From Saprospiraceae bacterium (lineage in GTDB: Bacteria; Bacteroidota; Bacteroidia; Chitinophagales; Saprospiraceae), in assembly GCA_020629615.1 (NCBI GenBank), contig JAHDCZ010000005.1, positions 1 through 58,404 on the forward strand: DNA of 58,404 nt, written 5' to 3'. The notes below the pieces were generated by a model. It made no database searches and was not told the DNA's origin. It saw only the letters and a list, made by a program, of their open reading frames with translations. Shown piece by piece: positions 1 to 9,199 of the stretch. The stretch's first letter is position 1, and each line of letters opens with the position of its first letter. The position numbers were made by a program, and so were the translations under genes.

Positions 1-156
1 ACTATATACCATCGTGCTGTCCAGTAATTCAATGTTGGAGCAACAAGGCCCTGGGCTAAGATAGATGGCATTAAAATTTTCTTCATCACGATTCTCATCC
101 GAGCAATAAGAAAAGAAAAGAAGACTCAATAGCAAAATTTTAAAAATGTGTTTCAT
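1..156 (-). CDS. Putative lipoprotein, N-terminal part only (runs off the left edge)
   Basis: The 52 visible codons start with ATG and encode a short basic N-terminus, a hydrophobic run and a Cys at residue 18 (FFSYCSDEN), which reads as an SPII lipoprotein signal. The Asp/Glu-rich residues after the Cys fit a surface-exported lipoprotein of this phylum. The visible mature part holds a Cys pair (GPCCSN). Nothing identifies a family, and the frame is still open at base 1, so length and function are unknown. Confidence 0.6.
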   Translation of the reverse strand, partial: MKHIFKILLLSLLFFSYCSDENRDEENFNAIYLSPGPCCSNIELLDSTMVYS

Positions 157-506
157 CCTATAACTTCGTTTATTTTTATAGACTGATTTCTTCACGTAAA
201 TGGTTGGGAGTCAAGGATAGGCCGAATCGGGAGCTGTGACAAAGGAGGGATAAATATGCAGTGATATTTAATGTTGGCGGCTGGTTTGTTTTTATTAAAT
301 TCTTCGTAATCTATTCAAATGATTTGAAATTTAGTTAGTCTAAATACGTTCTTTTTTAAATTTATCGGTTCTCCAAAGTTGAACGATAATTGGAATTTGT
401 GAGATCAAAATGGAGCGAATTGATTGTGGCTTGACAACGTATATGATATCTGTTCCACACCACCTATGCTCAAACCTTAAGTCTATCGCTGATCTTTGCT
501 AATTTC
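157..506. other. 350 bp intergenic region without a recognisable gene
   Basis: No open frame of useful length, tRNA-like fold or terminator stands out. The one structured element is a 15-bp palindrome at 314-328 (TTCAAAT g ATTTGAA). The region lies downstream of the minus-strand LRR gene and upstream of the minus-strand lipoprotein at 1-156, so it should hold that gene's promoter. No TAnnTTTG box was found close to it. Confidence 0.5.
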
Positions 507-3275
507 CTATAAACGACATACTTTTAAAATTTTGCGATTAACTTTCACAAAATACAAGCCTGAATCTAAATGTTTTACATCAATATTAGTGGTTTTACTT
601 AAGATTGATCCTGATTGAACCAACTCACCCATTTGATTAAAGATTTCCCACTTAGTGTTGAATATGTTAGCGTTTAAGATGAATTGATCTTTTGTTGGAT
701 TTGGGTAGATTGAAAAATCATAATTAGTGAGTTCATTCACAGCACTTGTTTCAATATCTGCAATCGTCACTGTGTACTCATTTGTAATGACTGGGAAATT
801 AAAGTCAAAATAAATATCCGCTTTATTATTAAATGCATCACCCAATACGAGGTCTGGCATGGTCTTTATTCTAAAGATGATATATCCATCATTGTCTTCA
901 TCATTAAATGGAAGTTGAATATTTTCAAAATAGAATTCAACAATATTACCTCTCTTTATCGAAGTGACACATTCATGGCTTGTTTCGACCATTTGAAACG
1001 ATTCAATGTTTAGGCTTAGGGTATCAATTTCGTCGACAACCGAAATGTTGACGGCATTGGCAGTTCCTAAATTTTCAAACCTAATTCTATAGTAGATGTA
1101 CTCTCCTAACATATCTGGTACTATGAACTCTCCTTGTAAGCAGATCTTGTCGTTGGGGTCAAAGGAATTAATAACATCTTGCTGTAATTGAAAAAAGTTG
1201 TCCCCTCTATTAGCATCATTTTGAAAAGGGAAAATAGTTGCCAAAAATGGCAGAATATCCCCTTGGTTCAATGGAATTGGATCCGTTGGTTTATTTAATT
1301 CTAAAGTGAAGAATATTTCCCGCGTTTCGGATGCTTGCAAATTTTCATAGTCCCAAGTAATGGTTCCTTCATCGATTGATGTTTCATTTGGTGAAGAGGA
1401 GATAAATGTGGTATGAAGCTCATCAAAATCTAAAGTAACATTCCCAGAAATGGGTAAAAATCCTAGATTGGTAAATTGAATTTTATAATCTACTTGAAAA
1501 CCAGGAGTTGGATTCGATATGGGTATTATAACAATGCTAAGGTCACTGAAATCATTAATTATCTCAGTGCAAAAATTTTGCGTTATGGTATCCAATGATT
1601 CCTCAAACAATATTTCGACTTCATTCGGATTTAATTTAAGATCGTTTGTATTCTGTAAGTATGGAATCAATGTAAAGGCAGTGTCTGGAAGGGACAAACT
1701 ATAAGATCCATCATACTGAACAATGTAGTCCTCTGTGTTCATACCTTCTTTTATTTTAAAACTAACATAATCATAAAATATATCTTCTTCTTCCCCTTCA
1801 CAGATTCCATCTTTATTTAAATCAATCGATATATTTCCTTGTAAGGTATATAATTTTTCAGATGGTGTTTTGGGACAATAAGCGTTGTCCTCAACTTCCG
1901 TGTATTCATAAGCTAGAATTAAAGAATCAATATACTCTCTTTGTTCCTCGTCAAAACAAAGATATTTGAGATTTGGATTTCCATCAAAGATAAGTTCTGT
2001 TTCAATCGCACCATTTTTTAAATTGAGACTAATGAGATTATTATTATTACAAGTAAAACTTTCCAATTGATGTTGATTTGATAAATCTACTATTTCAAGA
2101 GAACCATTGACAGTAGAAAAACCTCCAATCTGCAAATATTTCAATTCTGTAAGGTGACTGAGATTTACTGTAGGAGCAAAAATTCGTGGCGTAGTAAGGT
2201 GAATTAACGATGGATTTAACTGAATTTCATTTACGTCAAGTCCTGTCTGCCCTAGGTGCAAGGTAGTCATGGTGTGATCAATGGGTAATACCAATTTTTT
2301 CAATGCATAAAAGTGGCAAAACACATAATCAATCTCATCCAATTCAGAAAGATTAATACTGTCCATCGTACAGTCAATTAGAGATAAGCTTTTTAATGAC
2401 TGTAATTGATTTAAATCTAATTCCGAACTTTCCCAACAAGAAAGCGTATCAACATTGGGATATAAGGCCAAGTCCAAATCATTAGGAGGTATTAAACGAG
2501 TTGATAAGTATGTCAGATTAAGATTTGTGTTTTCACTGAAGATATTTAAAAAATCTTTACCGTCTATAAGTGGGCTATTCTCAAATGATTTTAAATTAGG
2601 CGATTTGTCTAGGTTAATCGTTGGATTACAATAAATAGGATCCGCATTGCAATAGTTATTATCATACTCAAGAAACTCCAAAGCAGGCAGGTCATAAAAA
2701 GTAAGATTATTTAGTTTCGAAGAATGCAACCTCAATTTTTTCAGGCTAATCATATCCTTAAATTCAAACTCTTCAAACTCTACTTCTTCTAGATTGAGTT
2801 CTTCCAACTTATCCACTGCCCCTAACGCAAGATCATAAAAACCGTAGCTATTTATGATGGTAAGTTTTTTGAGATTATCAGAGCCCTGTAAGTTTAATCT
2901 ATTTAGATTAAGAATCTTATACAAATAAACCTCTTCTAAGAATATCAAATCATTTAGGTCTATAGTAGTATTGATCAAAGATGCCGATTGAAGTGAAACT
3001 GATCTTAAGTTTATTAATTGGTTTAAGCCCGTATAATCCGTGATGTTTCCGAAATAGTCGTCATATTCTTTGATATAATTCCCTTCCGTCGCTTGGAGAA
3101 TACCATCATCGTTTAAGTCTGCTTTAGAATCAATAATCCCATCTCCATCAGAATCAATATCTGTATTCAACAATCGCGATAATAAATTAGAATTGGGGAA
3201 TTCATAAATATCTTGTGCGAACAAACTCAATGGACAAAATATTACGAGAAATATAAGGACGTTTCTTAAATCCAT
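507..3275 (-). CDS. Secreted leucine-rich-repeat protein with DUF7619-like and type IX type A sorting domains
   Basis: 922 residues. Residues 1-20 are a signal peptide (cleavage near LFA|QD). Residues 41-66 are a calcium-binding-like Asp-rich stretch (DSDGDGIIDS, then DLNDDGI), as often precedes bacterial LRR regions in this phylum. From about 85 to 470 follow irregular leucine-rich repeats (LNL, LKKL, SLNL units). A module beginning SFDPNDK at 704 and ending about 837 has the hallmarks of the DUF7619/DUF11-like beta domain (YIYYRIRFENLG, IYFDFNFPV). Residues 851-922 are a type A sorting tail (FSIYPNPTKDQF ... GLYFVKV). It should be exported by the Sec system, moved out by type IX secretion and attached at the surface. 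The ligand is unknown. It stands alone, with 200 bp free upstream. Confidence 0.85.
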   Translation of the reverse strand: MDLRNVLIFLVIFCPLSLFAQDIYEFPNSNLLSRLLNTDIDSDGDGIIDSKADLNDDGILQATEGNYIKEYDDYFGNITDYTGLNQLINLRSVSLQSASLINTTIDLNDLIFLEEVYLYKILNLNRLNLQGSDNLKKLTIINSYGFYDLALGAVDKLEELNLEEVEFEEFEFKDMISLKKLRLHSSKLNNLTFYDLPALEFLEYDNNYCNADPIYCNPTINLDKSPNLKSFENSPLIDGKDFLNIFSENTNLNLTYLSTRLIPPNDLDLALYPNVDTLSCWESSELDLNQLQSLKSLSLIDCTMDSINLSELDEIDYVFCHFYALKKLVLPIDHTMTTLHLGQTGLDVNEIQLNPSLIHLTTPRIFAPTVNLSHLTELKYLQIGGFSTVNGSLEIVDLSNQHQLESFTCNNNNLISLNLKNGAIETELIFDGNPNLKYLCFDEEQREYIDSLILAYEYTEVEDNAYCPKTPSEKLYTLQGNISIDLNKDGICEGEEEDIFYDYVSFKIKEGMNTEDYIVQYDGSYSLSLPDTAFTLIPYLQNTNDLKLNPNEVEILFEESLDTITQNFCTEIINDFSDLSIVIIPISNPTPGFQVDYKIQFTNLGFLPISGNVTLDFDELHTTFISSSPNETSIDEGTITWDYENLQASETREIFFTLELNKPTDPIPLNQGDILPFLATIFPFQNDANRGDNFFQLQQDVINSFDPNDKICLQGEFIVPDMLGEYIYYRIRFENLGTANAVNISVVDEIDTLSLNIESFQMVETSHECVTSIKRGNIVEFYFENIQLPFNDEDNDGYIIFRIKTMPDLVLGDAFNNKADIYFDFNFPVITNEYTVTIADIETSAVNELTNYDFSIYPNPTKDQFILNANIFNTKWEIFNQMGELVQSGSILSKTTNIDVKHLDSGLYFVKVNRKILKVCRL

Positions 3276-3476
3276 GTTTGTATCTTTTAGTGACTGGTGT
3301 GTTACTAAAATTACGATAACAGATAAACTTATGAAAAATTTCTCCAGAATTAATTAATCTGCCGTCGGTATCTTAATATCTGTTGCTATCATTAGGCTCA
3401 TATAAAACAAGTTCTTATAGTGTTCTTTCACCTATTAAGGATAATGTAGTCTAATCTATAAAAAATATCAAATCTT

Positions 3477-4403
3477 CTACTTGGCAGCATTTTCAGGATT
3501 CAATAAATCATAAAATTCATTGAGTTTTGGGAGGATGATGATGCGCGTTCTCCGATTAACGGCTCTACCTTCTGAAGTGTCGTTACTCGCTAAGGTATTA
3601 TATTCTCCGCGCCCTGCTGCAATTAATCGATTTGGATTGACACCGTACTCCTTTTGCAAGACTCTTACAACCGAAGCAGATCGTTTAACACTTAAATCCC
3701 AATTGTCAACAACACACGAATTGTTCATCGGGACATTGTCTGTATATCCCTCTACCATGACCTCTAGTTCTGGTTTATTGGCAATTATATTAGCGATCTT
3801 TCCCAAAACATCTTTGGCACGTGGGTTTAAAAAAGAACTTCCACTCTGAAAGAGCATTTTGTCCGAGAGGTTAATCATCACGACGGTTTTGTCAACCTTA
3901 ATATCAATATCTTGATCATCGATACCTCTAGCAAGTGCTCCTTTTAAATTTACAGCCAGTGCCAAATTGATAGAGTCTGTTTTGGTTTTGGCTGCTTGTA
4001 ATAAGCGTAGATATTTATCCTTTCCATCCAACTGTCCAAGCGTTTCTTTGATATTGTCGTTGGCTTGTTGGGATAGTACAGTTAGTGATTCGACTTGTTC
4101 ATTATATTGATCACGCTGCGCTTTTAAATCTAGAATTTGAGCTTTGAGATCATCAATTTGTTCTTTTCTGAGTTTGGATGTTTTTTCGGTATTTCGGATT
4201 TCACTTTCTAGTAATAGGTTCTCTTGTTCACATTTTTCAAGCATCGTCATATAATTACTGACACTTTTGGTTGTACGATCTATTTCGGAATTGGCGACAT
4301 CAAGTTGCTTTTGAAGTCCTTCAATTTTGCCGCTAGCACAGGAGTTTAAGCCAATAATTAAGATTGTGGATAGGGAGAATAAAATGAATTTTAATATTTT
4401 CAT
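3477..4403 (-). CDS. OmpA/MotB-type peptidoglycan-binding lipoprotein with coiled coil
   Basis: 308 residues. A lipobox ends at Cys22 (GLNSCASG), so the protein is probably an outer-membrane lipoprotein. Residues about 25-145 are a continuous heptad-rich coiled coil. Residues about 170-290 are an OmpA C-terminal domain: VEGYTDNVPM, the NWDLSVKRSASVVRVL helix and the GRGEYNTLASN loop are the peptidoglycan-binding signatures. Homologues in this phylum are often labelled MotB-like, but no motor function is implied: there is no MotA gene here and no N-terminal proton-channel helix. Likely role: tethering the outer membrane to peptidoglycan. It is followed by the PLP-enzyme operon only after its own gap, so it is probably a single transcription unit. 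Confidence 0.85.
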   Translation of the reverse strand: MKILKFILFSLSTILIIGLNSCASGKIEGLQKQLDVANSEIDRTTKSVSNYMTMLEKCEQENLLLESEIRNTEKTSKLRKEQIDDLKAQILDLKAQRDQYNEQVESLTVLSQQANDNIKETLGQLDGKDKYLRLLQAAKTKTDSINLALAVNLKGALARGIDDQDIDIKVDKTVVMINLSDKMLFQSGSSFLNPRAKDVLGKIANIIANKPELEVMVEGYTDNVPMNNSCVVDNWDLSVKRSASVVRVLQKEYGVNPNRLIAAGRGEYNTLASNDTSEGRAVNRRTRIIILPKLNEFYDLLNPENAAK

Positions 4404-4458
4404 GTCGCTAAGTTTTAGAGGATTGGCTATACACTAATATAACCAAAGCAATTAAAAT

Positions 4459-5628
4459 TTAGTATGAATTTATTTGTTTAAATGCATTCTCAAAGTCTTC
4501 CCAGAGATATTCGACGTCTTCTAAGCCGACATAAAATCTTATGTAATTCCATGGGATAGGAGAGTCCTCCATGTTCGGCATATCGTGGAAAGTGATCGAT
4601 GGTATCATTAAGGATTCATATCCGCCCCAACTCACTGCGATTAAAAATCGTTTGATGGAGTCACAAAATGTATAAACTTCCTCTTTTGAACTAGCCTTTA
4701 AGGCCAAGGTGAGTAATCCACCATTTCCTTTCATTTGTTTTTTAGCCAAGTCATATTGAGGAAACGATTTGGAAAAGGGGTATATCACTTTTTCGACTTT
4801 GGGATGCGATTCCAATCGCTCTACCAAGATTTTTGCAGTTTGATCACTTTGTTTTACACGGATTGGCAAGGTGCGAATTCCTCTAATCACTAAAGCTGCA
4901 TCGTGAGGAGATATATTCATTCCTAATGTCATGTATTCCGAATGAAATATTTTTTCAATGTTCTTTTTACTTGAACAGATTACTCCAACGACGACATCAC
5001 TATGCCCATTAATGTATTTAGTTCCAGAATGTACGACGATGTCCACACCATAATCTATCGGATTTTGAAAAATTGGAGAGCAGTGACTATTATCAATAAT
5101 TGTGGTGATGCTGTGCGCTTTCGCCAAATGCGAACAAGCTTCTAAATCTTGTAATTCAAAGGTGAGAGAATTGGGAGACTCTAAAAACAGTACTTTGGTG
5201 TTGTCTTTTATTTTTTCCTTTATGTTTTTGATTGAACGTCCATCTACAAAATCATGGCTTACGCCGAATCTATTCAAGAATTGTGAGATTAGTTTATAGG
5301 TCCAACTGTATGGTTTTTGCACACAAATGATATGATCTCCTTTTTCCAGATTTGATAAGACCGCAGCAGCTATCGCTGTAGCACCACTACTTACAATTAA
5401 TGCATCCTCTGCTTTTTCTAAAGCAGCTACTTTTTTTCTTAAAATTTCAACAGTAGGATTATTACCGCGCGTGTAGACATGGTGATGCATTTCATTTGCG
5501 ATGGCATCCCTCATATCTTGAATGGAATCAAAAACAAAATTGCTGGATTGAATAATTGGAGGGGCGACCGCATTAAAATATTTTTCACGCTCTTCGCCCT
5601 GATGAGTTATGATGTCGTCTAAGTTCAT
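4459..5628 (-). CDS. Cys/Met metabolism PLP-dependent enzyme (trans-sulfuration family)
   Basis: 389 residues, the normal length for the cystathionine gamma-synthase/beta-lyase/methionine gamma-lyase group. Visible landmarks are Y52xR54 (YTRGNNPT, phosphate binding from the neighbouring subunit), SSGATA at 80-85, D179 that pairs with the pyridine nitrogen, and the Schiff-base Lys204 in SGTKYINGHSD. The sequence does not decide between synthase and lyase. The start ATG overlaps the TGA of the upstream methyltransferase (ATGA, 5625-5628), so it is the last gene of a coupled operon after tyrS and the methyltransferase. A sulfur-amino-acid role next to a SAM-dependent enzyme is suggestive, but this is inference. 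Confidence 0.85.
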   Translation of the reverse strand: MNLDDIITHQGEEREKYFNAVAPPIIQSSNFVFDSIQDMRDAIANEMHHHVYTRGNNPTVEILRKKVAALEKAEDALIVSSGATAIAAAVLSNLEKGDHIICVQKPYSWTYKLISQFLNRFGVSHDFVDGRSIKNIKEKIKDNTKVLFLESPNSLTFELQDLEACSHLAKAHSITTIIDNSHCSPIFQNPIDYGVDIVVHSGTKYINGHSDVVVGVICSSKKNIEKIFHSEYMTLGMNISPHDAALVIRGIRTLPIRVKQSDQTAKILVERLESHPKVEKVIYPFSKSFPQYDLAKKQMKGNGGLLTLALKASSKEEVYTFCDSIKRFLIAVSWGGYESLMIPSITFHDMPNMEDSPIPWNYIRFYVGLEDVEYLWEDFENAFKQINSY

Positions 5629-6452
5629 ATCGGACTTTTCCTTAAAATTAGAATATCTTGAAAATCTTTGTGATTCTTCGGTGTAGATTCAGACCATGAT
5701 CCCTTGTGAAATGCAGTGATCTCCAGGCCGGATTTGTTACAAATGTTTTTCAGGTAACTGTATCTAAAAGCTACATTGGCAGCCTTTACTTTTTGATCCA
5801 TTAATGCATGGTGTTCATTAGGATAATCAAATCGAAATGAAGTATTTGTTAGTTGTTTTATATCTTTATAAATAAAGAAAGTAGCCAAGCAAAATTGTCC
5901 TTTTTCAAGGACTCGTTCGATCTCAAATAAATACTGTTCAAGTTCTTCGGGTAGAAAGTGGGTAAAAATTGAAACAAGGATGACATGACTAAAACTTTCA
6001 TCTTCATAATCAAATCGATAATCGCTTGCATCCTTTCCATCCTTATTGTACAAATCATTTTTTAATTGTACGTGTGCAAACTTAAAATTGGGGTATTGGA
6101 CTGATATGTTTTCTTGGCACCAATTGACACCTTTTTGAACAACATCAAATCCCTCGTATCGGCCGTCAGAATTCAAGATTTTCGTTAATGGAATAGCCAC
6201 TCGTCCAATTCCACTCCCTATATCGAGTACTTTACCATTCGGCTCCAAGCCGCATAAATCCACTAAGAAATTTGCGAACTTTTGTCCAGTTGCCACAAAG
6301 TCTCCACCTCCAGTATAAATCATTCCCTTCGGTGGTACAATTGTATCTTTGTTACTCAATTGTTGTAGTAAATCTTCTGGTAAATGATAAAGTCTTCTGG
6401 CCAAAAAACGTAATCCAGGAGGTAATTGATAGAAGATTTTTCGAATACTCAT
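5625..6452 (-). CDS. Class I SAM-dependent methyltransferase
   Basis: 275 residues. A Rossmann-fold methyltransferase core begins with motif I, VLDIGSGIGRVAI (D77 to about I87), and continues with GFDVV (motif II acidic region) and FSHVILVSIFTHFLPEELEQ (motif IV and following helix). About 70 residues precede motif I, including YTGGGDFVATGQ, which may contact the substrate. The substrate cannot be named. Its ATG shares one base with the TAA of tyrS (TAATG at 6450-6454), and its TGA overlaps the next start. Both junctions indicate translational coupling in a three-gene operon. Confidence 0.8.
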   Translation of the reverse strand: MSIRKIFYQLPPGLRFLARRLYHLPEDLLQQLSNKDTIVPPKGMIYTGGGDFVATGQKFANFLVDLCGLEPNGKVLDIGSGIGRVAIPLTKILNSDGRYEGFDVVQKGVNWCQENISVQYPNFKFAHVQLKNDLYNKDGKDASDYRFDYEDESFSHVILVSIFTHFLPEELEQYLFEIERVLEKGQFCLATFFIYKDIKQLTNTSFRFDYPNEHHALMDQKVKAANVAFRYSYLKNICNKSGLEITAFHKGSWSESTPKNHKDFQDILILRKSPI

Positions 6453-7726
6453 TACATCGTTTCTAAAATGAATTTGTTCTTTTTTCCGTTCTCAACCATT
6501 ATGTATTTACCGTGCAATAAATGCTCCGTAGTGATTTGGTAATCGGGGTCAGTTAATTTTTCCTTGTTGATGGAAATAGCATTGTTTTTCAAAGCTCTTT
6601 TAACATCTCCTTTGGAGCTTAATATTGACGTTTTTTCGGACAATAAGTCTACTATGTTCAAGTGATTGTTTAAGATAGAATTATCGATTTTAATACATGG
6701 AATTTCTCCTGAAACGGCTTTCAAAGCATCTATACTCATCGCTTTTAAATATTCTTGAGACGCTTTTTTATTAAACAAAATTTCAGAGACTTGTTGAACA
6801 CTTTCAAAGGCCTCCTTAGAATGCACCCGAGTTGTGATTTCTTCCGCAAATATTTTCTTCAAAGGTCTCGGATCCTCGCTATGTTCTTCTTCAAGAGACA
6901 GAATCTCATCTTTGGACTTAAAGCTGAAATAGCGCAAAAATTTAGCTAAATCTGCATCATCGCTATTGATCCAGTATTGATAAAATTTGTATGGTGAAGT
7001 TAATTCGGCGTCAAGCCAAATATTGCCTTCTGCTGATTTTCCAAACTTACTTCCATCGGCTTTAGTTAGCAAAGGAGTGGTAACAGCATAAGCTTTCCCT
7101 CCACTATTTCTTCGAATAAATTCTGTTCCAGATGTTATGTTTCCCCATTGATCAGATCCACCCATTTGAAACTTACAATCGTGATGGTCATAGAGACATT
7201 GGAAATCATAAGCTTGTAACAATTGATAACTGAACTCAGTAAAAGAAAGTCCCGTATCCAATCGCTTTTTTACAGAATCTTTGGATGTCATATAGTTGAC
7301 TGTCAAGGTTTTACCAACATCTCTAAGGAAGTCAAGAACGTTCATTTCTTTATAGAAATCAAGATTGTTCACCAAGATCGCTGGATTATCCTTCGCGTCA
7401 AAATCTAAGAATTTTTCAGCTTGTTTTACTTGATATTTCAGATTATGATCTAATTCTTCGTAAGATTTTAATTCTCTCTCAGCATCTTTTCCAGAAGGAT
7501 CCCCGATTCGACCCGTCGCACCTCCCATCAATATGATTGGTTGATGACCAGAACGTTGAAGAAAACTCAGAAGCATGATCTGCACGTAGTTCCCAATCGT
7601 CAACGACGGTGCCGTAGGATCAAATCCGATATATGCCCGTTGTTTGCCACTATTTAGCACTTCTTCCGCACCTGGAGTCATGTCGTGCAGCATATTCCTC
7701 CATCTTAATTCTTCAATAAAATTCAT
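6452..7726 (-). CDS. tyrS: Tyrosine--tRNA ligase
   Basis: 424 residues, the usual length of the bacterial TyrRS with a C-terminal S4 domain. It charges tRNA-Tyr with tyrosine using ATP. Landmarks are GFDPTAPSLTIGN (HIGH region, read as T43-I44-G45-N46), GGATGRIGDPSGK, QMGGSDQWGNI (tyrosine pocket) and KFGKS at 227-231 (KMSKS loop). The C-terminal ~65 residues form the RNA-binding S4 domain. The first His of HIGH is replaced by Thr, perhaps a lineage form. It heads a coupled operon with a methyltransferase and a PLP enzyme. A TAnnTTTG box lies about 22 bp upstream of the ATG. Confidence 0.95.
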   Translation of the reverse strand: MNFIEELRWRNMLHDMTPGAEEVLNSGKQRAYIGFDPTAPSLTIGNYVQIMLLSFLQRSGHQPIILMGGATGRIGDPSGKDAERELKSYEELDHNLKYQVKQAEKFLDFDAKDNPAILVNNLDFYKEMNVLDFLRDVGKTLTVNYMTSKDSVKKRLDTGLSFTEFSYQLLQAYDFQCLYDHHDCKFQMGGSDQWGNITSGTEFIRRNSGGKAYAVTTPLLTKADGSKFGKSAEGNIWLDAELTSPYKFYQYWINSDDADLAKFLRYFSFKSKDEILSLEEEHSEDPRPLKKIFAEEITTRVHSKEAFESVQQVSEILFNKKASQEYLKAMSIDALKAVSGEIPCIKIDNSILNNHLNIVDLLSEKTSILSSKGDVKRALKNNAISINKEKLTDPDYQITTEHLLHGKYIMVENGKKNKFILETM

Positions 7727-7747
7727 TCATCAAATGTTTTAGGTATA

Positions 7748-7755
7748 CAAAAGTA
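7748..7755 (-). promoter_or_regulatory. Probable -7 box of the tyrS operon promoter
   Basis: On the minus strand the sequence is TACTTTTG, a full match to the Bacteroidota -7 box TAnnTTTG, ending 21 bases before the tyrS ATG. No TTTG lies at the standard 19-bp distance; the nearest (7782-7785) is 26 bp away. The predicted leader is about 15-18 nt. Confidence 0.4.
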
Positions 7756-7763
7756 TGATTTTC

Positions 7764-7775
7764 CGTAATATTACG
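7764..7775. promoter_or_regulatory. 12-bp perfect palindrome between divergent tyrS and permease genes
   Basis: CGTAATATTACG is self-complementary over 12 bp. It lies just upstream of the probable tyrS -7 box, in the spacer of that promoter, and in the shared region with the permease gene. It could be a protein-binding site. No regulator gene is adjacent, so the role is open. Confidence 0.3.
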
Positions 7776-7849
7776 ATCGAACAAAGAGAAAAGACGATTT
7801 ACTTATTAATAGGCTTATGTCATAAATTCTTTCGTGTCTCCGTTTTAAA

Positions 7850-9199
7850 GTGGAGAAAAATGAACTCACAAATAAATTAATTTTTTATCCCTTGAATTTA
7901 GAGCATTTCATCGCAAAGAAAGTTGGTTATGGAGAGGAAAAGACCTTTACCAAAACTATAATGCGTATTGCTATTGTTTCGATTGCGATCAGTCTGGCAG
8001 TGATGATTATAACTACATCTCTTATTGCTGGATTTAAACAAGAAATCACTGAGAAAATATTTGGTTTTTGGGGACACATACACATTACAGATGCCAATGT
8101 TAGTCTCTCCAAAGAACCAAGACCATTGAGCGTTGATCAAAAGTATTTTGAAGAATTGCAAGATATTGCAATGGTAGAATATCAGAGTCCGATTAGCTTT
8201 TTGGGCTATGAATTTGAAGATCAATATCGTCAAAAATCAACCTATGGTGGTGTCCGTCATGTTCAGGGTTTTGCGATGGCACCGGGTATTATAACAACCA
8301 AAAAAGATTTTGAAGGAATAATATTTAAAGGCATTGGGACTGATTTTGATTGGCAAAGTATGGAAGTCTTTTTAGAAGAGGGGGAGAAGTTAAATTTGGA
8401 CAATATTACCGAAAAACCATCTTCAGAAATATTAATATCCAGAAAGACCGCAGATCGCCTTTATCTAAAAGTAGGATCCAAATTCATCCTGCATTTTATT
8501 AAAGATGGAAAGGAATTGAAACGTCGATTTGTCATTAAAGGAATCTACAACTCTGGATTGGGTGAGTATGACAAGAAGTTTGTGGTTGGGGACATTAGAC
8601 ACATCCAAGAACTGTATGGCTGGGAAGAATCTCAATTGGGAGGATTAGAAGTTTTTGTAGAGGACATCAACGATATGAATATTTTATCGGAGTATATTTA
8701 TTATAATGTTGTCCCCTCAAATCTCTATGCTGAGACCATAAGAGATAAATTTCCTAATATTTTTGAATGGCTGGGTCTTCAAGATATTAATGAAGTAGTA
8801 ATTCTTATCATGATGATTATCGTCTCAATAATTAATATGATTACAGCTTTGCTCATTTTGATTTTGGAAAGAACCAAAATGATTGGAATTCTAAAAACTC
8901 TAGGAAGTACCAATTGGAATATTCGTAAGGTGTTTTTATATCAAGCGGCATATATAATATCGCGTGGGCTGTTTTGGGGCACTTGCATTGGGGTAGGTAT
9001 TTGTATGATTCAAAAATATACAGGCTTTGTAAAATTGGATGAAGCAAATTATTATTTAGATGTTGCACCGATTGTGATGAACTGGTCGTTGATTTTATTG
9101 CTTAACATTTTGACCTTACTGGTCACACTGCTTTTTCTGATCGGTCCGACATATTTAATTACTCGTATTAATCCAATCAAAGTATTACGTTTTGATTGA
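7850..9199 (+). CDS. FtsX/LolE-family ABC transporter permease
   Basis: Up to 449 residues. One membrane helix follows a short cytoplasmic N-terminus (about 38-60), then comes a large periplasmic MacB/LolE-type domain of ~250 residues (starting FGFWGHIHITDAN), then three C-terminal helices with the typical LILERTKMIGILKTLGS loop. This is the architecture of lipoprotein-releasing LolC/LolE permeases. No ATPase partner is encoded nearby. No ATG start exists: the frame opens with GTG at 7850, but TTG at 7892 would give MNLEHFIAKKVG, which resembles family N-termini and may be the true start. The end overlaps the next gene by 8 bp. Confidence 0.85.
   Translation: MEKNELTNKLIFYPLNLEHFIAKKVGYGEEKTFTKTIMRIAIVSIAISLAVMIITTSLIAGFKQEITEKIFGFWGHIHITDANVSLSKEPRPLSVDQKYFEELQDIAMVEYQSPISFLGYEFEDQYRQKSTYGGVRHVQGFAMAPGIITTKKDFEGIIFKGIGTDFDWQSMEVFLEEGEKLNLDNITEKPSSEILISRKTADRLYLKVGSKFILHFIKDGKELKRRFVIKGIYNSGLGEYDKKFVVGDIRHIQELYGWEESQLGGLEVFVEDINDMNILSEYIYYNVVPSNLYAETIRDKFPNIFEWLGLQDINEVVILIMMIIVSIINMITALLILILERTKMIGILKTLGSTNWNIRKVFLYQAAYIISRGLFWGTCIGVGICMIQKYTGFVKLDEANYYLDVAPIVMNWSLILLLNILTLLVTLLFLIGPTYLITRINPIKVLRFD

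Noticed and set aside
157-506. tRNA or degraded gene
   Set aside because: No cloverleaf, no T-loop consensus and no similarity I can recognise on either strand.
3477-4403. Flagellar motor protein MotB
   Set aside because: Only the OmpA-type domain is shared; the protein is a lipoprotein with a coiled coil and has no channel helix or MotA neighbour.
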